Source: Marinoscillum pacificum
Lineage (GTDB): Bacteria; Bacteroidota; Bacteroidia; Cytophagales; Cyclobacteriaceae
Direction: 5' to 3'
Length of the DNA stretch: 64,000 bases
Assembly: GCF_024714495.1 (NCBI RefSeq)
Contig: NZ_JAMZMJ010000001.1
Location: forward strand, 1,488,001 to 1,552,000
Shown: one piece after another, positions 63,159 to 64,000 of the stretch
Layout: each line of letters begins with the position of its first letter
Numbering within the stretch: the stretch's first letter is position 1
Notes under the pieces: generated by a model
Databases searched by the model: none
Told to the model about the DNA's origin: nothing
Seen by the model: the letters and a program-made list of their open reading frames with translations, nothing else
Program-made: the position numbers and the translations under genes

Positions 63159-64000
63159 TTACAATTCTAATGAATCTTGCAAAAGTTTCTTAGCAACTTT
63201 AGGATCAACCTTACCTTGGGTCTTTTTCATGACCTCTCCCATGAACATTCCGATTAACCCTTTCTTTCCATTTCTGTAAGCTTTCACCTTATCAGGATTT
63301 TCCTCTATAACCTGATCGATAATCGGTTGAATAGATCCGGAATCAGACTCCTGGATAATATTTAAAGACTTTGCAGCATCTTTTGCCGGTACATGAGGGT
63401 GTTCGAATAAGTATGGCAACAATTGCTGACTGGCAGCTGAGAAGCTTACCAAATTATCATCAACCAATTGGATGATTTCAGCCAATCTGACAACTCCAAT
63501 CTCTAGCTCATCTATCTCCTTACCATGCTCATTAAGGTATGATTTAATTGGCCCCATGGTCCAGTTAGCAGCTGCTTTGTAGTTAGCCGTTTTCTCACAG
63601 AAAGAATCAAAGAAATAAGCCATCTCCTTTTTATCTGTCAACACCTCAGCATCATACAAGCTCAAGCCATAATCTTCCTGGAACTTTCTTCTAAACTCAG
63701 AAGGCAAGGTTGGTTGAGTATCAGCAATCTCATGTAGCCATGCATCTGTCACATGAATTGGACTTAAGTCTGGCTCAGGGAAATAACGGTAGTCGTTCAA
63801 TTCCTCTTTGGTACGCATCCCTGAAGATCTACCTGTATTGATATCGAAGGTTCTGGTTTCAGAAAGGATCTCTTCGCCATCTTCGATTAAATCGATTTGA
63901 CGTTCAGTCTCATGTTCAATTGCTCGAATAACACTCTTGATTGAGTTCATATTCTTAAGCTCCACTTTCTTTCCAAGCTCCTTCGCATCTTTGAGCTTCA
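63159..64000 (-). CDS. gatB: Asp-tRNA(Asn)/Glu-tRNA(Gln) amidotransferase subunit B, cut by window edge
   Basis: Subunit of GatCAB, which amidates mischarged Glu-tRNA(Gln) and Asp-tRNA(Asn). Only the C-terminal 280 residues are visible. The frame stays open to base 64000 and reads K-V-E-L-K-N-M-N-S-I-K-S-V, a conserved internal block, so the 5' end is outside the window. Later Y-R-Y-F-P-E-P-D-L and the C-terminal YqeY-like domain (L-F-E-H-P to the end, with G-M-F-M-G-E-V-M-K) identify it. Upstream neighbours unknown. Confidence 0.93.
   Translation of the reverse strand, partial: KLKDAKELGKKVELKNMNSIKSVIRAIEHETERQIDLIEDGEEILSETRTFDINTGRSSGMRTKEELNDYRYFPEPDLSPIHVTDAWLHEIADTQPTLPSEFRRKFQEDYGLSLYDAEVLTDKKEMAYFFDSFCEKTANYKAAANWTMGPIKSYLNEHGKEIDELEIGVVRLAEIIQLVDDNLVSFSAASQQLLPYLFEHPHVPAKDAAKSLNIIQESDSGSIQPIIDQVIEENPDKVKAYRNGKKGLIGMFMGEVMKKTQGKVDPKVAKKLLQDSLEL

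Overview
The window looks like chromosomal DNA of a marine or soil Bacteroidetes, most likely a Cytophagales relative. Supporting evidence: AT-rich coding sequence, three secreted enzymes ending in type IX secretion (T9SS, Por) sorting domains, TAnnTTTG-type promoter boxes, many lipoproteins with DUF1573 or TlpA-like domains, a TamL-type BamA-family lipoprotein, and weak Shine-Dalgarno signals. It is ordinary housekeeping chromosome with accessory islands. I see no prophage, insertion sequence, CRISPR array, rRNA or tRNA. Both edges cut genes: a SulP permease on the left, and gatB on the right.

Layout. 0-3.2 kb: SulP transporter, YceI protein, alpha/beta hydrolase. 3.5-11 kb: a polysaccharide-degradation cluster with a 1321-residue multimodular GH16 enzyme, a GH12 enzyme with three ricin-type repeats, and a SASA/CE6-type esterase, all with T9SS tails. 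The GH16 and GH12 genes end in a near-identical cassette of sorting domain plus 3' untranslated hairpins. No SusC/SusD pair is present. 11-13.2 kb: membrane protein, then an Rrf2 regulator and NmrA-type reductase that share the operator TGTAA-N9-TTACA. 13.3-18.4 kb: minus-strand run of envelope genes (TlpA-like lipoprotein, DUF6624, two unknowns, beta-barrel) behind rsgA. 18.6-21.7 kb: a coupled trio of periplasmic SUMF1-fold protein, ECF sigma factor and probable anti-sigma factor. 21.7-26.6 kb: lipoproteins, a prolyl-iminopeptidase-like hydrolase, a RibD/DHFR-type reductase and a GNAT acetyltransferase. 26.6-30.1 kb: NmrA reductase, DUF1772 and heme-protein operon, preceded by an AraC regulator and DinB protein; a 14-bp direct repeat with 21-bp period lies between regulator and operon.

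30-37 kb: M20 amidohydrolase, a lipoprotein, and a coupled pair of secreted amidohydrolase-fold proteins in which two of three modules lack the metal-binding HxH. 37-39 kb: divergent glutaryl-CoA dehydrogenase and tryptophan 2,3-dioxygenase, two enzymes compatible with tryptophan breakdown through kynurenine. 39-43 kb: YwqK/MORN-repeat protein, CoA-binding protein, leucine-rich-repeat protein. 43-64 kb: mostly core genes (gyrB, M1 peptidase, DUF1573 protein, trpS, phosphohexomutase, Na+/Ca2+ antiporter, pgi, SpoU methyltransferase, tamL, hemF, PAP2 phosphatase, LytTR regulator, riboflavin synthase, pcm, thioesterase, TlpA, gatB). A 46-codon membrane-protein gene lies antisense downstream of gyrB.

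The most informative unexplained signals are regulatory: the twin Rrf2 operators, the AraC-type direct repeat, the conserved 3' UTR cassette behind the secreted glycosidases, and the sigma/anti-sigma operon led by a cysteine-less SUMF1 protein. All domain calls were read from the sequence by eye; no database search was run.
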